Below, piece after piece: positions 27,077 to 35,872 of a stretch of DNA of 64,000 bases (positions within the stretch are counted from its first letter, which is position 1; each line of letters opens with the position of its first letter). A program made the position numbers and the translations under genes. The notes beneath the pieces were generated by a model. That model was not told the origin of the DNA and did no database searches. It saw nothing but the letters and a program-made list of their open reading frames with translations. Source of the stretch: Verrucomicrobiaceae bacterium (GTDB lineage Bacteria > Verrucomicrobiota > Verrucomicrobiae > Verrucomicrobiales > Akkermansiaceae); NCBI GenBank assembly GCA_003820635.1, contig RPOS01000015.1, forward strand, positions 1 to 64,000. Reading direction: 5' to 3'.

Positions 27077-27619
27077 TCAACGCGGAATCCGCCGCTCGGC
27101 AAGCCCGCTTCCTGCATCAAATCGTGTTGCCGGGCTTGGGTCTTTTTCTCTCAGGTGCGCTGATGCTTCCGGCAGCGATTGAGGGCCTCCAGACCGAAAT
27201 GCTGCAAAATCCTCTCGGTCTTCAGGAAGCCCGTCCGCGTTTTTCCTAGCGGATGCAAGCCGGGCGGCGGGGTGCCGGGCAGGAGGCGTTCCGCATTCTG
27301 GTGGCCTCGTCACCAGAGTTTCTGGCTCAGGGAAAAGGCGACCTCTGGGATTCGGGAATGGTCAGCCGGTCGCAGAGTCACTTGGTTCCCTATCAAGGCA
27401 AGCCACTGACATCCCGCATGAGAGCTTGGTGGACCGTCGAAGTCCGTGATGAAACGGGGGCCTCGCGCCACCCTGCGGAGCCTGCGATGCGCGTGGCGAT
27501 GCGGGCTTCCAGGCTGGTGATATCGGACATGGCGGGGTGGCTGACTTCATCCCAATATGCCCATCGCGCGGCAATGCCAAAGACGGTGATGCCACTCGGC
27601 CACTGCCGCACACGGGTTC
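27077..27619. other. Apparent non-coding region upstream of the RibD-like gene
   Basis: About 540 bp with overlapping open frames on both strands, none of which shows a domain, signal peptide or consistent codon use. A frame at 27253-27960 on the plus strand runs through the start of the RibD-like gene out of phase and is a shadow. The piece may be the relic of a lost gene, but I cannot name one. Confidence 0.45.
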
Positions 27620-28294
27620 TTGCCAGCCGCCACCGCATCGGCCAGCTTTCGCGGCGTGATCCGCCCGTGGGTTTCCATCAACCTCGCCGTCTCCGCCGAT
27701 GGGAAAATCTCCTCGGTGAGCCGCCGCCCGTCCGGCTGGACCTCCCGCGCCGACCACGCCCGCCTGCTCGGACTGCGCGAGAGCGCCGACGCATTGCTCG
27801 TCGGCCGCGGCACCCTGGAGGCGGACCGCATGACGCTCACCGTGCCCGGCAAGGCCGTGCAACCGCTGCGCTGCATCGTTTCACGCAGCGGCAACCTCGC
27901 CGCCGATCACCCGGTTTTCCAGAAACCCGGTGGCCCGCTTCATCTGTTGGTGACCGGTGAAATTGGATCGGGCATCCCCGCCGCCGGTCCCCTGCTGCAA
28001 ATCCATCACGGCACGCTCGCCGGGTTTCTTGAAACGCTGGCCACCACCCACGCCGTGAAGCGCCTCCACTGCGAGGGCGGCGGCGCGCTCATCCGCTCAC
28101 TGGCCGGACTCGACGCCATCGACGAGTTTCACCTCACGCTGGCCGGCCACACGCTGTTCGGCGGCATCTCCGCGCCCACGGCCACGGGGGTTGCGGCGGA
28201 GTTTCTGCCGCGTTCGCTTGCGTTCACACTCAGCCACTTCGAGCCGCGGCCGGACTTGGGTGAATGCTTTCTCAGCTACCGGCGCGCTCAGTGA
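27620..28294 (+). CDS. RibD C-terminal-domain reductase
   Basis: A protein of about 212-224 residues starting with TTG at 27620 or, more likely, GTG at 27656 (VIRPWVSINLAVSADGKI). It shows the RibD reductase core: NLAVSADGKI near the start, ARLLGLRESADALLVGRGTLEADR, LHCEGGGALIRSLAGLDAIDEF and LAGHTLFGG. These bind NADPH and the ribitylamino-pyrimidine. The deaminase half of full RibD is absent, so it is a stand-alone pyrimidine reductase-like protein, possibly for riboflavin or a related pterin. Its last seven bases overlap the 3' end of the small lipoprotein on the other strand. Confidence 0.82.
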   Translation: MPAATASASFRGVIRPWVSINLAVSADGKISSVSRRPSGWTSRADHARLLGLRESADALLVGRGTLEADRMTLTVPGKAVQPLRCIVSRSGNLAADHPVFQKPGGPLHLLVTGEIGSGIPAAGPLLQIHHGTLAGFLETLATTHAVKRLHCEGGGALIRSLAGLDAIDEFHLTLAGHTLFGGISAPTATGVAAEFLPRSLAFTLSHFEPRPDLGECFLSYRRAQ

Positions 28295-28449
28295 GCGGGT
28301 TTTTCCGCATCGTGATGCTCCGCCTCGCCGTGGCCGCCGGAGTGGTGTTGATGCAGTTGCTTGGTGCCGTCAGGACCTTCGAATTCATGGCGTTCGCAGG
28401 AAACACCGGCAAAGGCAACGGCCAGAAGGAGCAGCGGGAAAAGTTTCAT
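28288..28449 (-). CDS. Small histidine-rich lipoprotein
   Basis: This 53-residue protein is easily missed for its size. The ATG is at 28449 and the TGA at 28288. It opens with a lipoprotein signal (MKLFPLLLLAVAFAGVSC, Cys 18 in a VSC lipobox), so the mature part of 36 residues should be tethered by lipid. That part contains eight His (residues 21, 33, 35, 36, 40, 45, 46, 53) amid Glu and Asp, for example QLHQHHSGGHGE and EHHDAE. This composition suggests binding of Zn, Ni or Cu. It lies 45 bp downstream of the BASS transporter gene and could be co-transcribed with it. No family is recognised. Confidence 0.6.
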   Translation of the reverse strand: MKLFPLLLLAVAFAGVSCERHEFEGPDGTKQLHQHHSGGHGEAEHHDAEKPAH

Positions 28450-28494
28450 CGGCGCGCTTCATAGCCGCTCGCCGCCGAAACGCAACCCCCAAGC

Positions 28495-29472
28495 TCACCG
28501 ATCCAAGGGGTGGCTGGGATCAACTTTCCGGAAAGATTTTCCCCACCAGGCGGCCAGCAGGCTGCCGATGAGGCAGTGAAACACTGCCGAGATGGCCGCC
28601 GGGACCGGGGCGAGTGCCATTTGCGGGAAATGCCGCGTTGCCAGCGCCGCGCCGAGGCCGCTGTTCTGCATGCCCACCTCGATGGAAATCGTGCGTCGCA
28701 GGCTCTCGGCGCAACCCGCCAGCCGGGCGAAGCCGTAGCCCATGGTGAAGCCGCTGACATGCAGGAGCAGCACCGAGGCAAACAGCGGCCACAGCGCCGT
28801 GGCAATCTCCGCCTTTTTCGCGGCGACGATGCTGCCGACGATGCCCACCACCACCAGGCTGCTGAACAAGGGCCCCAGCGCATCCACCCAGCGGCGGATT
28901 TTTTCCGGATGGCGCAAGCGGCCGAAGGCGGTGTTTGCGGCCACGCCGCAGGCCAGCGGCAGGAGCACCACCACCAGCATGCTGCGGAACAGCGCCCACG
29001 CATCCACCGGCAGCCAGGCCCCGGCCAGCCAGCGGGTGAGCCATGGCGTGGCCACCACCGCCACCAGCGTGGAGGACATGGTGAGCAGCACGCTGAGCGC
29101 CACGTTTGCCTTGGCCAGGTAGCAGATCACGTTGGATGCGGTGCCGCCCGGGCAGCAGGAAACCAGGATCAACCCGATCGCCAGCCCCGGTTCCAGCTGG
29201 AAGGTTCTGGCGATGGCCCAACCGCTCAGCGGCATGATGAGAAACTGCGCCGCCACGCCGAGTGCCACCAGTTTCGGCTGGCGCGCCACCGCCGTGAAAT
29301 CCGCCACCCGCAGCGTGAGGCCCATGCCCAGCATGATGAGCCCGAGTCCCGGCTCGATGAACGGCCGCAGCGCCGCCCATGGCCCGGGCTGGAGCCAGGC
29401 CCAACCGCAACCGAGCACCACCCACAGGGGAAACAAGGCCGTCATCCATTCCAGCAATCGCGCGCTTCGCAT
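28495..29472 (-). CDS. Bile acid:sodium symporter (BASS) family transporter
   Basis: This 325-residue membrane protein starts at the ATG at 29472 and has nine or ten hydrophobic helices. BASS-family signatures: IEPGLGLIMLGMGLTLRVADF, ILVSCCPGGTASNVICYLAKANVALS (the Na+ site crossover motif) and TISIEVGMQNSGLGAALA. Such transporters move organic acids or precursors (pantoate, pyruvate and similar) with sodium; the name comes from animal members. The substrate here is unknown. It is divergent from the ABC-2 permease gene and followed by the small His-rich lipoprotein. Confidence 0.9.
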   Translation of the reverse strand: MRSARLLEWMTALFPLWVVLGCGWAWLQPGPWAALRPFIEPGLGLIMLGMGLTLRVADFTAVARQPKLVALGVAAQFLIMPLSGWAIARTFQLEPGLAIGLILVSCCPGGTASNVICYLAKANVALSVLLTMSSTLVAVVATPWLTRWLAGAWLPVDAWALFRSMLVVVLLPLACGVAANTAFGRLRHPEKIRRWVDALGPLFSSLVVVGIVGSIVAAKKAEIATALWPLFASVLLLHVSGFTMGYGFARLAGCAESLRRTISIEVGMQNSGLGAALATRHFPQMALAPVPAAISAVFHCLIGSLLAAWWGKSFRKVDPSHPLDR

Positions 29473-29621
29473 GGCGGCACTTCTACTTCCGCGGTGCCAT
29501 GAGGCCATGCAAATGATTGGCCGCGCCGCAAAAAATCCACACGCTCCGCCAGCGCCGGGCGCATCCCGCTTTGACTTCCGCAATTCCGATGGCTCAGTGG
29601 CGCCCAGGGCAATCAAACCGC

Positions 29622-30470
29622 ATGCTTTTCCTCGAACAACTCCGCGGCGAGCTCCGCAAACTCTTCGCCCGGCCGCGCACCTGGATGGGTTACGGCGCGT
29701 TCCTCATCATGGAGGCGCTCATCCTCTTCGTTTACAAGCTGGAGCGCAGCCAGAACCACATGCGCGGACTCATCGAGCGCAATGGCCTGGAGTTCGGCAC
29801 CTACTACAGCTCGCTGACGATCACCTTCACCATCATGCTGCTGAGCATGTTGCTGTTAGGTTCCATCTACTTTGCGCTGGTGGCGGGCGACATCGTGGCC
29901 AAGGAAAACGAGGACGGTAACCTGCGGCTGGTCTTCGCCCGGCCGATCAGCCGGTTGCGGCTGCTGCTGGTGAAATACACCGCCGTCTCGCTCTACACTT
30001 TCAGCTTCGTGTTTTTCGTCGGCGTTTCCGGCTATCTGATGGCGGTGGCGGCGGTCGGCTGGGAAGGCGGCTTGTTCGTGATGGAGCCGAAAATGAAAGT
30101 CTTCGCCGCGTATCCGGACTGGTGGGAGGGCGCCGGCCGGCTGGCGCTTTCCGCGGCGGGCATCGGCCTGAGCATGATCACGCTTTCGTCGATCGCGTTC
30201 ATGTTTTCCTGTTTCAAGATCAAGCCGGCGGCGGCGACGATCATCACGCTCACCATTCTCTTCGTGGACATGATTTTGCAGGGCTTCCCGTTCTTCAAAC
30301 CCTACGAGAGCTGGTTCGTCACCTGGCGGATGAGTGCGTGGGTTTTCCTGATGGAGCAGCACCTCTCGTGGGCGAAAATCGCCGAATCCTACGCGTTTCT
30401 GGCAGGCCTGAATGTGACGCTCTTCGTCATCGGCTGGCTCGCGTTCCAGACGCGGGATTTCAAGACCTGA
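29622..30470 (+). CDS. ABC-2-type transporter permease subunit
   Basis: About 282 residues (start at the ATG at 29622; 29589 is also open) with six membrane helices. The first region RKLFARPRTWMGYGAFLIM and the segment IVAKENEDGNLRLVFARPIS are typical of ABC-2 permeases (ABC-type exporters of lipids, drugs or polysaccharides). It would need an ATP-binding partner, and none is encoded next to it: the left neighbour is a BASS transporter and the right an M15-like peptidase. Its function cannot be told. Confidence 0.8.
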   Translation: MLFLEQLRGELRKLFARPRTWMGYGAFLIMEALILFVYKLERSQNHMRGLIERNGLEFGTYYSSLTITFTIMLLSMLLLGSIYFALVAGDIVAKENEDGNLRLVFARPISRLRLLLVKYTAVSLYTFSFVFFVGVSGYLMAVAAVGWEGGLFVMEPKMKVFAAYPDWWEGAGRLALSAAGIGLSMITLSSIAFMFSCFKIKPAAATIITLTILFVDMILQGFPFFKPYESWFVTWRMSAWVFLMEQHLSWAKIAESYAFLAGLNVTLFVIGWLAFQTRDFKT

Positions 30471-30479
30471 GGCGGCGGC

Positions 30480-31169
30480 TCACCAGTTGATGTTCTGGCC
30501 GCGGGCGTCGATGTGGGTGAAATTCCAGTAGCCGCCGACGCCGCCCTTGAACAGGCCGAGCTCACGCAGTTCTCGGGCGGTGGCCGTGACCAGCGAGGCG
30601 CGCACGGGGAATTTCACATCTGCGGCGATGTTTGCCTGGTGCCATGATCCGGCGCGGCCACCCGAGCGCGCGTTGTAGGCCGGTGAGCGATAGGCGGAAA
30701 TCACTTCCACCTTGGAGACATTGAGCTCCTGCGCGATGCGTTCCACCACCCGCAGGGTGTAGCCCATGCGTTTCCAGGTGGATTTGGGAGGCAGCGTGTT
30801 CCAGACGTTGCCGCGGCATTTGGCGTGGGAGGCCACCACTTGGGCGGCGCTCACGCGCCTGAGCCCGAGGCTGTTGAGGTAGCGGAAATACTCGTTGGCC
30901 TCGCGGAAGTTGCTGGCCGCCCATTCTTCCGGCAGATCCGGTTGGAGGCTGAAAGGCACGGCGCGGCCGGTGTTGCTCTGGGTGGAGGAAGTGGGCACCG
31001 AGACCTTGGGCATGGATTTGCTCTTCTTGCCCTGCGTGAAGGCTGCCGCGGAGCCGGAACTCGCCAGAAAACCCAGACCCGCAAGACTCAGAGTGCCAAG
31101 GATACCACGGCGGCAGGTCGGCTGTGATGCGGGCGTTTCGGGGGCTGTCGGGTCTTCGGGAAAAATCAT
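30480..31169 (-). CDS. Exported M15-like (DUF882) peptidase
   Basis: This 229-residue protein from the ATG at 31169 carries a twin-arginine-like export signal (CRRGILGTLSLAGLGFLASS, then SAAAF). The C-terminal half has the YcbK/DUF882 (M15-like) fold: VISAYRSPAYNARSGGRAGS, WHQANIAADVKF and a final GYWNFTHIDARG. The motif order R-SPAYN...WH...A-D...H matches zinc D,D- or L,D-peptidases that trim peptidoglycan or anchor peptides, although the usual HxxGxAxD first ligand appears altered (HQANIAAD), so activity is uncertain. It acts in the periplasm. Confidence 0.8.
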   Translation of the reverse strand: MIFPEDPTAPETPASQPTCRRGILGTLSLAGLGFLASSGSAAAFTQGKKSKSMPKVSVPTSSTQSNTGRAVPFSLQPDLPEEWAASNFREANEYFRYLNSLGLRRVSAAQVVASHAKCRGNVWNTLPPKSTWKRMGYTLRVVERIAQELNVSKVEVISAYRSPAYNARSGGRAGSWHQANIAADVKFPVRASLVTATARELRELGLFKGGVGGYWNFTHIDARGQNINW

Positions 31170-31326
31170 GTCGTCAAGGGATGGGGCATCGGTCTGGCAA
31201 AGCGGATGGTGTGCCGGAACACACGGAATTTGCGCAGCCCGCGTCAAAAGTTCCCGACGACGAAATCAAACCACGCGCACCCGGCAAGCAAAAAAAGCCC
31301 GTTGAGTTCTAACTTTTTCCGCGGCC

Positions 31327-31788
31327 TCAATCCAGCTCCTTGCGCTCAAGCGCCTCGTCGAGGTGCTTGAGGAATTCCTTCACCGTCGGGTATTCGCTGG
31401 CGAAAAAGCGGCTGAACTCCTTGCCCTCGGAATCGAGCAGAATCACGGTGGGAAAGCCCTCGATGCGGTATTTCTCGGCAAATGGCTGGTTTTTCTCGCC
31501 CAGCTCCTTGTTGCCCTTCGGGAAATCGAGCTCCACGAGGATGAAGTTCTTCGAGGCGGCGGTGACGAATTCTTTTTTGGAGAAGACGTTCTTGCGCATG
31601 ACGATGCACGGCGGACACCAATCCGAGCCGGTGAACTCCACCAGCACGGATTTTTTCTCCGCCTTGGCCTGGACCAGTGCCTTTTCGAGATCGGTGGACC
31701 AGCCCGCCGGAGCGCTGGCATAAGCGGTGGCGGTGAGCGCGGCGACGGTGAAGGAGGCGAGCCAGGTGATTGCTTTCATCATCGGCAT
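31327..31788 (-). CDS. Periplasmic thioredoxin-like protein
   Basis: This 153-residue protein has a signal peptide (MMKAITWLASFTVAALTATAYA). The active site SDWCPPCIVM near residue 60 is a thioredoxin CxxC. The distal cis-Pro loop is EGFPTVILLDSEG. It resembles the thioredoxin_7/DUF255-type secreted reductases of Bacteroidetes and Verrucomicrobia (VEFTGSDWCPPC) more than DsbA. It probably reduces or isomerises disulfides in the periplasm. Its partner is not apparent nearby. Confidence 0.85.
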   Translation of the reverse strand: MPMMKAITWLASFTVAALTATAYASAPAGWSTDLEKALVQAKAEKKSVLVEFTGSDWCPPCIVMRKNVFSKKEFVTAASKNFILVELDFPKGNKELGEKNQPFAEKYRIEGFPTVILLDSEGKEFSRFFASEYPTVKEFLKHLDEALERKELD

Positions 31789-31857
31789 TAACGGTTTCCG
31801 GCGGCCGCTTTATTCAAAAAACTTGGCCGGGTGGGCAAACAAACGCTAGCCAAGGGC

Positions 31858-32448
31858 ATGCCGCAGCCGCGCCTCATCATCGCCACCCGCAATGCCCACA
31901 AGACGGCGGAAATTCGCGCCATGCTCGGCGGCCGCTTCGAGGTGCTCGATGTGACCGCCTTTCCCGAGTGCCCGGAAATCGCCGAAACCGGCACCACGTT
32001 TCTCGAAAACGCCCGCCTCAAGGCGCTCGGCATCAGTGCCGTGGTGGATGGGCTGGTGCTCTCGGACGACTCCGGGCTGGAAGTCGATGCGCTGGGCGGC
32101 GCGCCGGGCGTGTGGTCGTCCAGCTTCGGCGGCGAGGAGGGCGATCACCCGCGCAACAACGCCCGTTTGCTCGCCGAAATGGCTGGGAAAAGCGACCGTC
32201 GCGCCCGCTTTCGCTGCACCATGGTGCTGGCGGAGCAGGGGAGGGAGCTGGCGCATTTCAGCGGCACGGTGGAGGGCCGGATCATCGGTGAGCCACGCGG
32301 CGGGCAGGGTTTCGGCTACGATCCCTTGTTCATTCCGGATGGCCATGAGCACACCTTTGCCGAGCTGGGCGAGGCGGTGAAAAACTCCCTCAGCCACCGC
32401 GCCAGAGCGCTGGCAAAAGCCATCGACTGGCTGGAGCGCCATCGTTGA
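31858..32448 (+). CDS. rdgB: XTP/dITP diphosphatase (non-canonical purine NTP pyrophosphatase)
   Basis: This 196-residue enzyme, the expected size, hydrolyses dITP, XTP and related nucleotides to prevent mutations. Motifs: IATRNAHKTAEIRAML at the N-terminus, FLENARLKA, VLSDDSGLEVDALGGAPG, GQGFGYDPLFIPDG and a final SHRARALAKA. Catalytic Asp residues in LSDDSGL are present. I choose the ATG at 31858 (MPQPRLII); a GTG at 31831 adds nine residues. It converges with thiL, ending 11 bp apart. Confidence 0.94.
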   Translation: MPQPRLIIATRNAHKTAEIRAMLGGRFEVLDVTAFPECPEIAETGTTFLENARLKALGISAVVDGLVLSDDSGLEVDALGGAPGVWSSSFGGEEGDHPRNNARLLAEMAGKSDRRARFRCTMVLAEQGRELAHFSGTVEGRIIGEPRGGQGFGYDPLFIPDGHEHTFAELGEAVKNSLSHRARALAKAIDWLERHR

Positions 32449-32458
32449 GCGCACTTCT

Positions 32459-33364
32459 TCAGCCTAACTTGGAAAAGTGATCCCAGCCACCGGTGAGGGT
32501 TTCGCCGGATCCCGCGGGGACGAGGTGGCCGATGGCGGTGAGCGGGAGGCTGGGAAATGCGGTGGCCCATGCCGCCAGCAGCCCGGGCACCCGTTCCAGC
32601 TCGATGGCCAGCAGAAGTTCGAAGTCCTCGCCGTCGTTGAGCGCCTGCGCCGCCGTGCAGCCCGGTGAAAGCGGCAGGGCCGCATGGTCGAGCACGCAGC
32701 CACAGCCGGAGGCCACGGCCAAACGCGGCAGATCCTTGGCCAGCCCGTCCGAGAGATCCATCATGGCCGTCGGCTTGAACTCGGATACCAACCAGTATGC
32801 TTCTTTGGCGCGTGGGGTGAAGTTGAGGTGTTTTCCGGCGAGCGAACCGCCGAGGGTTCCGGTGACGAGGAGGGTTTGGCCGGGGCATGCGGTGGAGCGC
32901 AGGGCGAGGTGCTCGCGCCGGACGCTGCCGGTGGCGGCGATGGAGATCACGGCGGCGGAGCCTGGTGGCACGCGCGAGGTTTCGCCGCCGGCGAGCACCG
33001 CGCCGAAGGCGGCGAGGCAATCGCCAATGCCGCGGTAGAGCTCCTCCGCCCATGATACGGAAGTTTCCGGGGGTAGGGCGAGGGTGACGAGGAAGCGCCC
33101 GGGTTTTCCGCCCATGGCGGCGAAGTCCGAGACCACCCGGGCGGCGGCTTTCCAGCCCACGGCGCGGGGCGGCGTGTCCGGCAGGAAATGCACGCCGGCG
33201 ACCATGGCGTCGGTTTTGAGGAGTTGGAGCTCAGCGGATACCGGGCCGGGATCGATCACCGCGCAATCATCGCCGGGGCCGGCGGCGGGATCCGGATCGC
33301 GCGGGACGAGGCGGGTGAGCCGGTCGATGAGGGCGTCCTCGCCGATGTCGCGGAGGGTTTTCAC
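32459..33364 (-). CDS. thiL: Thiamine-monophosphate kinase
   Basis: This 301-residue enzyme phosphorylates thiamine monophosphate to the active diphosphate. Signatures: N-terminal IGEDALIDRLTRLV, PGDDCAVID (metal), KTDAMVAGVHF, VVSDFAAMGGKPG, the central VLAGGETSR and MMDLSDGLAKDL. The ATG-less start is the GTG at 33364, which overlaps the stop of the CPBP gene as GTGA; the family N-terminus begins exactly there. It follows the CPBP protease in a two-gene unit. The last residues, near LGGS and GWDHF, match the family. Confidence 0.93.
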   Translation of the reverse strand: MKTLRDIGEDALIDRLTRLVPRDPDPAAGPGDDCAVIDPGPVSAELQLLKTDAMVAGVHFLPDTPPRAVGWKAAARVVSDFAAMGGKPGRFLVTLALPPETSVSWAEELYRGIGDCLAAFGAVLAGGETSRVPPGSAAVISIAATGSVRREHLALRSTACPGQTLLVTGTLGGSLAGKHLNFTPRAKEAYWLVSEFKPTAMMDLSDGLAKDLPRLAVASGCGCVLDHAALPLSPGCTAAQALNDGEDFELLLAIELERVPGLLAAWATAFPSLPLTAIGHLVPAGSGETLTGGWDHFSKLG

Positions 33365-34284
33365 TGCGGCAGCTCGATGGGGATTTCGTAATAACGGACG
33401 GCCATCTGGGCGATGACGGTGGCGCCGTTGAAGCAGAAATGCGTGGCAATGGGAGCCCACAGCGAGCCGGTTTTTTCGTAGAGAAACACCAGCACGATGC
33501 CGAAGATGAACAAGGGCAGCAGCGCGGTGAGATTTCCGTGCGCGGCGGCGAAGATCAGGGCGGAACAACCCGCCGCCACCGTCATGCCGCCGAATTTTTT
33601 CATCACCGGGTAGAGGTAGCCGCGGAAGACGATTTCCTCGCACAGCGGCGCGGCGATTACTGCGGCGAAGGCCATCAGCCCGAGCACCAACGGGTCTTCC
33701 GATTCCTGCAGCAGCCGCACCGTGTCCTGCACGGTTTCCACCCCCAGCGACTGCATCCATTCGACGTATCCGGAAAACTGCAGGCCGCTGAACACCAGCC
33801 ACATGAGCAACACGGTGCCGGGGGCGATGAGCACCATCCACGGCCACGCCGGCCAGCGCAGGCCGAGCCACTGGATCAGGCCCACGCGGCGGGTGACCAG
33901 CAGCGCCACCAGGCCCGCCATCAGGAATTGGAAGCCGATGTTCACCAGCAGGGCGTCCGGTGTGAGTTCCGGCTTCTGGGTTTGCGCCGCGCGCAATGAG
34001 GTGAGGATCAATCCGGCGAACAGGCCAAACACCAGAACCACTCCCAGCAAATCCACCGGCCGGTAAAACCACACCGGCACCCGCCCTACGGGCAGCTCAG
34101 GCAGCTCCGGCGGCAATGGCGGCGGCTCATATGGCGATGCCTCGCTGCCGCCAAACTCAGCGGCATCCGGCTGTTTGGTAGGGGGCTTCCCGCCGGACCA
34201 CGCGCGCAGGACCACCGCCACGCAAAAAACGACCACCGCCGCGGCGAATGCGCCGGTGAGAACCATTTCAGTAGGGTCGGGCAT
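33361..34284 (-). CDS. CPBP-family membrane protease (CAAX-like), copy 1
   Basis: This 307-residue protein starts at the ATG at 34284. One N-terminal helix and a Pro-rich linker (PPLPPELPELP) precede about seven membrane helices. The glutamic-type protease motifs are intact: CEEIVFRGYLY (motif 1), AAHGN (motif 2) and THFCFNG (motif 3), with invariant Glu-Glu, His and His/Asn. Bacterial members cleave peptides or modify membrane proteins. It is head-to-head with a second CPBP gene, 97 bp apart. The last codon overlaps thiL. Confidence 0.88.
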   Translation of the reverse strand: MPDPTEMVLTGAFAAAVVVFCVAVVLRAWSGGKPPTKQPDAAEFGGSEASPYEPPPLPPELPELPVGRVPVWFYRPVDLLGVVLVFGLFAGLILTSLRAAQTQKPELTPDALLVNIGFQFLMAGLVALLVTRRVGLIQWLGLRWPAWPWMVLIAPGTVLLMWLVFSGLQFSGYVEWMQSLGVETVQDTVRLLQESEDPLVLGLMAFAAVIAAPLCEEIVFRGYLYPVMKKFGGMTVAAGCSALIFAAAHGNLTALLPLFIFGIVLVFLYEKTGSLWAPIATHFCFNGATVIAQMAVRYYEIPIELPQ

Positions 34285-34380
34285 GGTGGGGATTTCCTCG
34301 CGCGCAAGCTGCGACGTCCCGGCCGGACGCGCCAATGGAAAAATGCGCGCCGCTTTTTTCGCCCGGTTGCTTAGGAAATC

Positions 34381-35796
34381 ATGAATTTAAGCCCATGCTT
34401 GCAAATCGCTTGGGAATCCGGAGACTCCGCGTTCATCGAAACCGCCCGCCCATCCCTGATTCCGCCGCCCAATCCGTATCGCGTGATTCTGCGGCGGGAC
34501 TACCCGGAGCCGCTCATCGCGCTGCTTGCCTTCATTCTCGGCATTTGGCTGTGGGACCATTATTTTGGGAAAACCGCCGGCTACGAACCGGGCACCGAGG
34601 AGATCGCGCTGGTGAAGATCGACCGCGACCTGCGCCTGGCGGACGCCATGGCCGGAGACCCGGCCTGGCTGCGCTGGCTGGCGGGCGTGGATGAGCCCGC
34701 CGCCATCCGGAATGACGGGATGCGCGCTTGGGAAAACCTCGCGGCCTACGGTTCGATGAGCCTGCCGGGGCTGGAGGCCTATGCCATTCTCAAGGCGGAG
34801 CATGAAGGCCTGCCGCTGCGCAAAACCCTCGCGGAAACCATGCAGGGGCAGATGATTTCCGACTTTGTCGAAACTTCGGAACAGCTCGCCAGCCACCGCG
34901 GCACCTGGTGGCACGCCCGCTGGATCACGACCATGGAGCAGGACATGCCGCCCTATTGCCAGTGGCGCGAAATTTATCAGCGGGATTGCCAACAACTGCG
35001 CATCCGGGCGATCTTCGCGCGCTCTTGGGTCTGGCTGCTCGGGCTGGTCGGCCTGGCGTTCATTCCCCGCACGCTGGCGGATTTGAAACGCGGGCTGCAT
35101 GCCCGGCCGCGCGGTTATGGCGGTGCCTGGCCGCTGCCGCTGGGGCTGGTGATTTTTCTGGTGGCCACGCTGGCATGGATCGGCTTCGCCATGACGCTCG
35201 AGCTCGGCATCGGCGCGCTGCCCGGGCTTCATCCGCTGGCCGGGATTTTGTTAGACGCGGCGGCGCGCATGCTGCCCGCGCTCATCGCGCTGGGCCTGCT
35301 TTTCCGCCGGCCGTCCCACGCGGTGCGGGTGCTTGGGCTGGACCGCCCGCTCGCCCCGAAAACCGTGCTTGGGGTGTTTTCCCTGCTGCTGCTCGCGGAT
35401 CTGCTGCTGCGGGCGGCTATCGGGGGCGGCGACTCCGCCGACCCGGGCGGGGGATTGAGCGCGGGTGAGGCCGGCATCTGGGGGCTGGTCTTTGCGGTGG
35501 TTTCGGCCTGCCTGCTGGCACCGTTGTCGGAGGAGTTGCTCTACCGCGGTGTGTTGTTCCGCTCGTTATGGAACCGGCTGGGCGTTCTGCCCGCCGCGAT
35601 TCTCTCGTCGGCGGTCTTCGCTGTGCTGCATTTTTACGATGGCTACGGCTTGTTGAGCGTCGGCATTTTCGGTTTTTCCTGTGCGCTGCTCTACACCGCC
35701 ACCGGTTCGCTCGGCGCCTGCATCGCGCTGCACTTTTTGTATAACTCGTCCATCAAACTGCCGGAATGGCTGATCTATCACGGCGCGCTTGGTTGA
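34381..35796 (+). CDS. CPBP-family membrane protease (CAAX-like), copy 2
   Basis: This 471-residue protein is larger than most of its family. Residues 1-60 include one membrane helix (EPLIALLAFILGIWLW). Residues 70-210 form a hydrophilic domain I do not recognise. Then come membrane helices with the three CPBP motifs: SEELLYRGVLF, LHFYDGY and LHFLYNSS. It lies head-to-head with copy 1 and the two may share a regulatory region. The extra hydrophilic region suggests a substrate- or partner-binding domain. Confidence 0.85.
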   Translation: MNLSPCLQIAWESGDSAFIETARPSLIPPPNPYRVILRRDYPEPLIALLAFILGIWLWDHYFGKTAGYEPGTEEIALVKIDRDLRLADAMAGDPAWLRWLAGVDEPAAIRNDGMRAWENLAAYGSMSLPGLEAYAILKAEHEGLPLRKTLAETMQGQMISDFVETSEQLASHRGTWWHARWITTMEQDMPPYCQWREIYQRDCQQLRIRAIFARSWVWLLGLVGLAFIPRTLADLKRGLHARPRGYGGAWPLPLGLVIFLVATLAWIGFAMTLELGIGALPGLHPLAGILLDAAARMLPALIALGLLFRRPSHAVRVLGLDRPLAPKTVLGVFSLLLLADLLLRAAIGGGDSADPGGGLSAGEAGIWGLVFAVVSACLLAPLSEELLYRGVLFRSLWNRLGVLPAAILSSAVFAVLHFYDGYGLLSVGIFGFSCALLYTATGSLGACIALHFLYNSSIKLPEWLIYHGALG

Positions 35797-35872
35797 CCGC
35801 GCGCATTGGGATTTCCCGTTTCGTCATTCGTCTTGCCCTTGGTTCCGCCGGAATTCTAGCCTGCCAACGTTC

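Noticed and set aside
27253..27960. Plus-strand frame spanning the gap before the RibD-like gene
   Set aside because: It runs out of phase through the conserved RibD N-terminus and has no recognisable domain.
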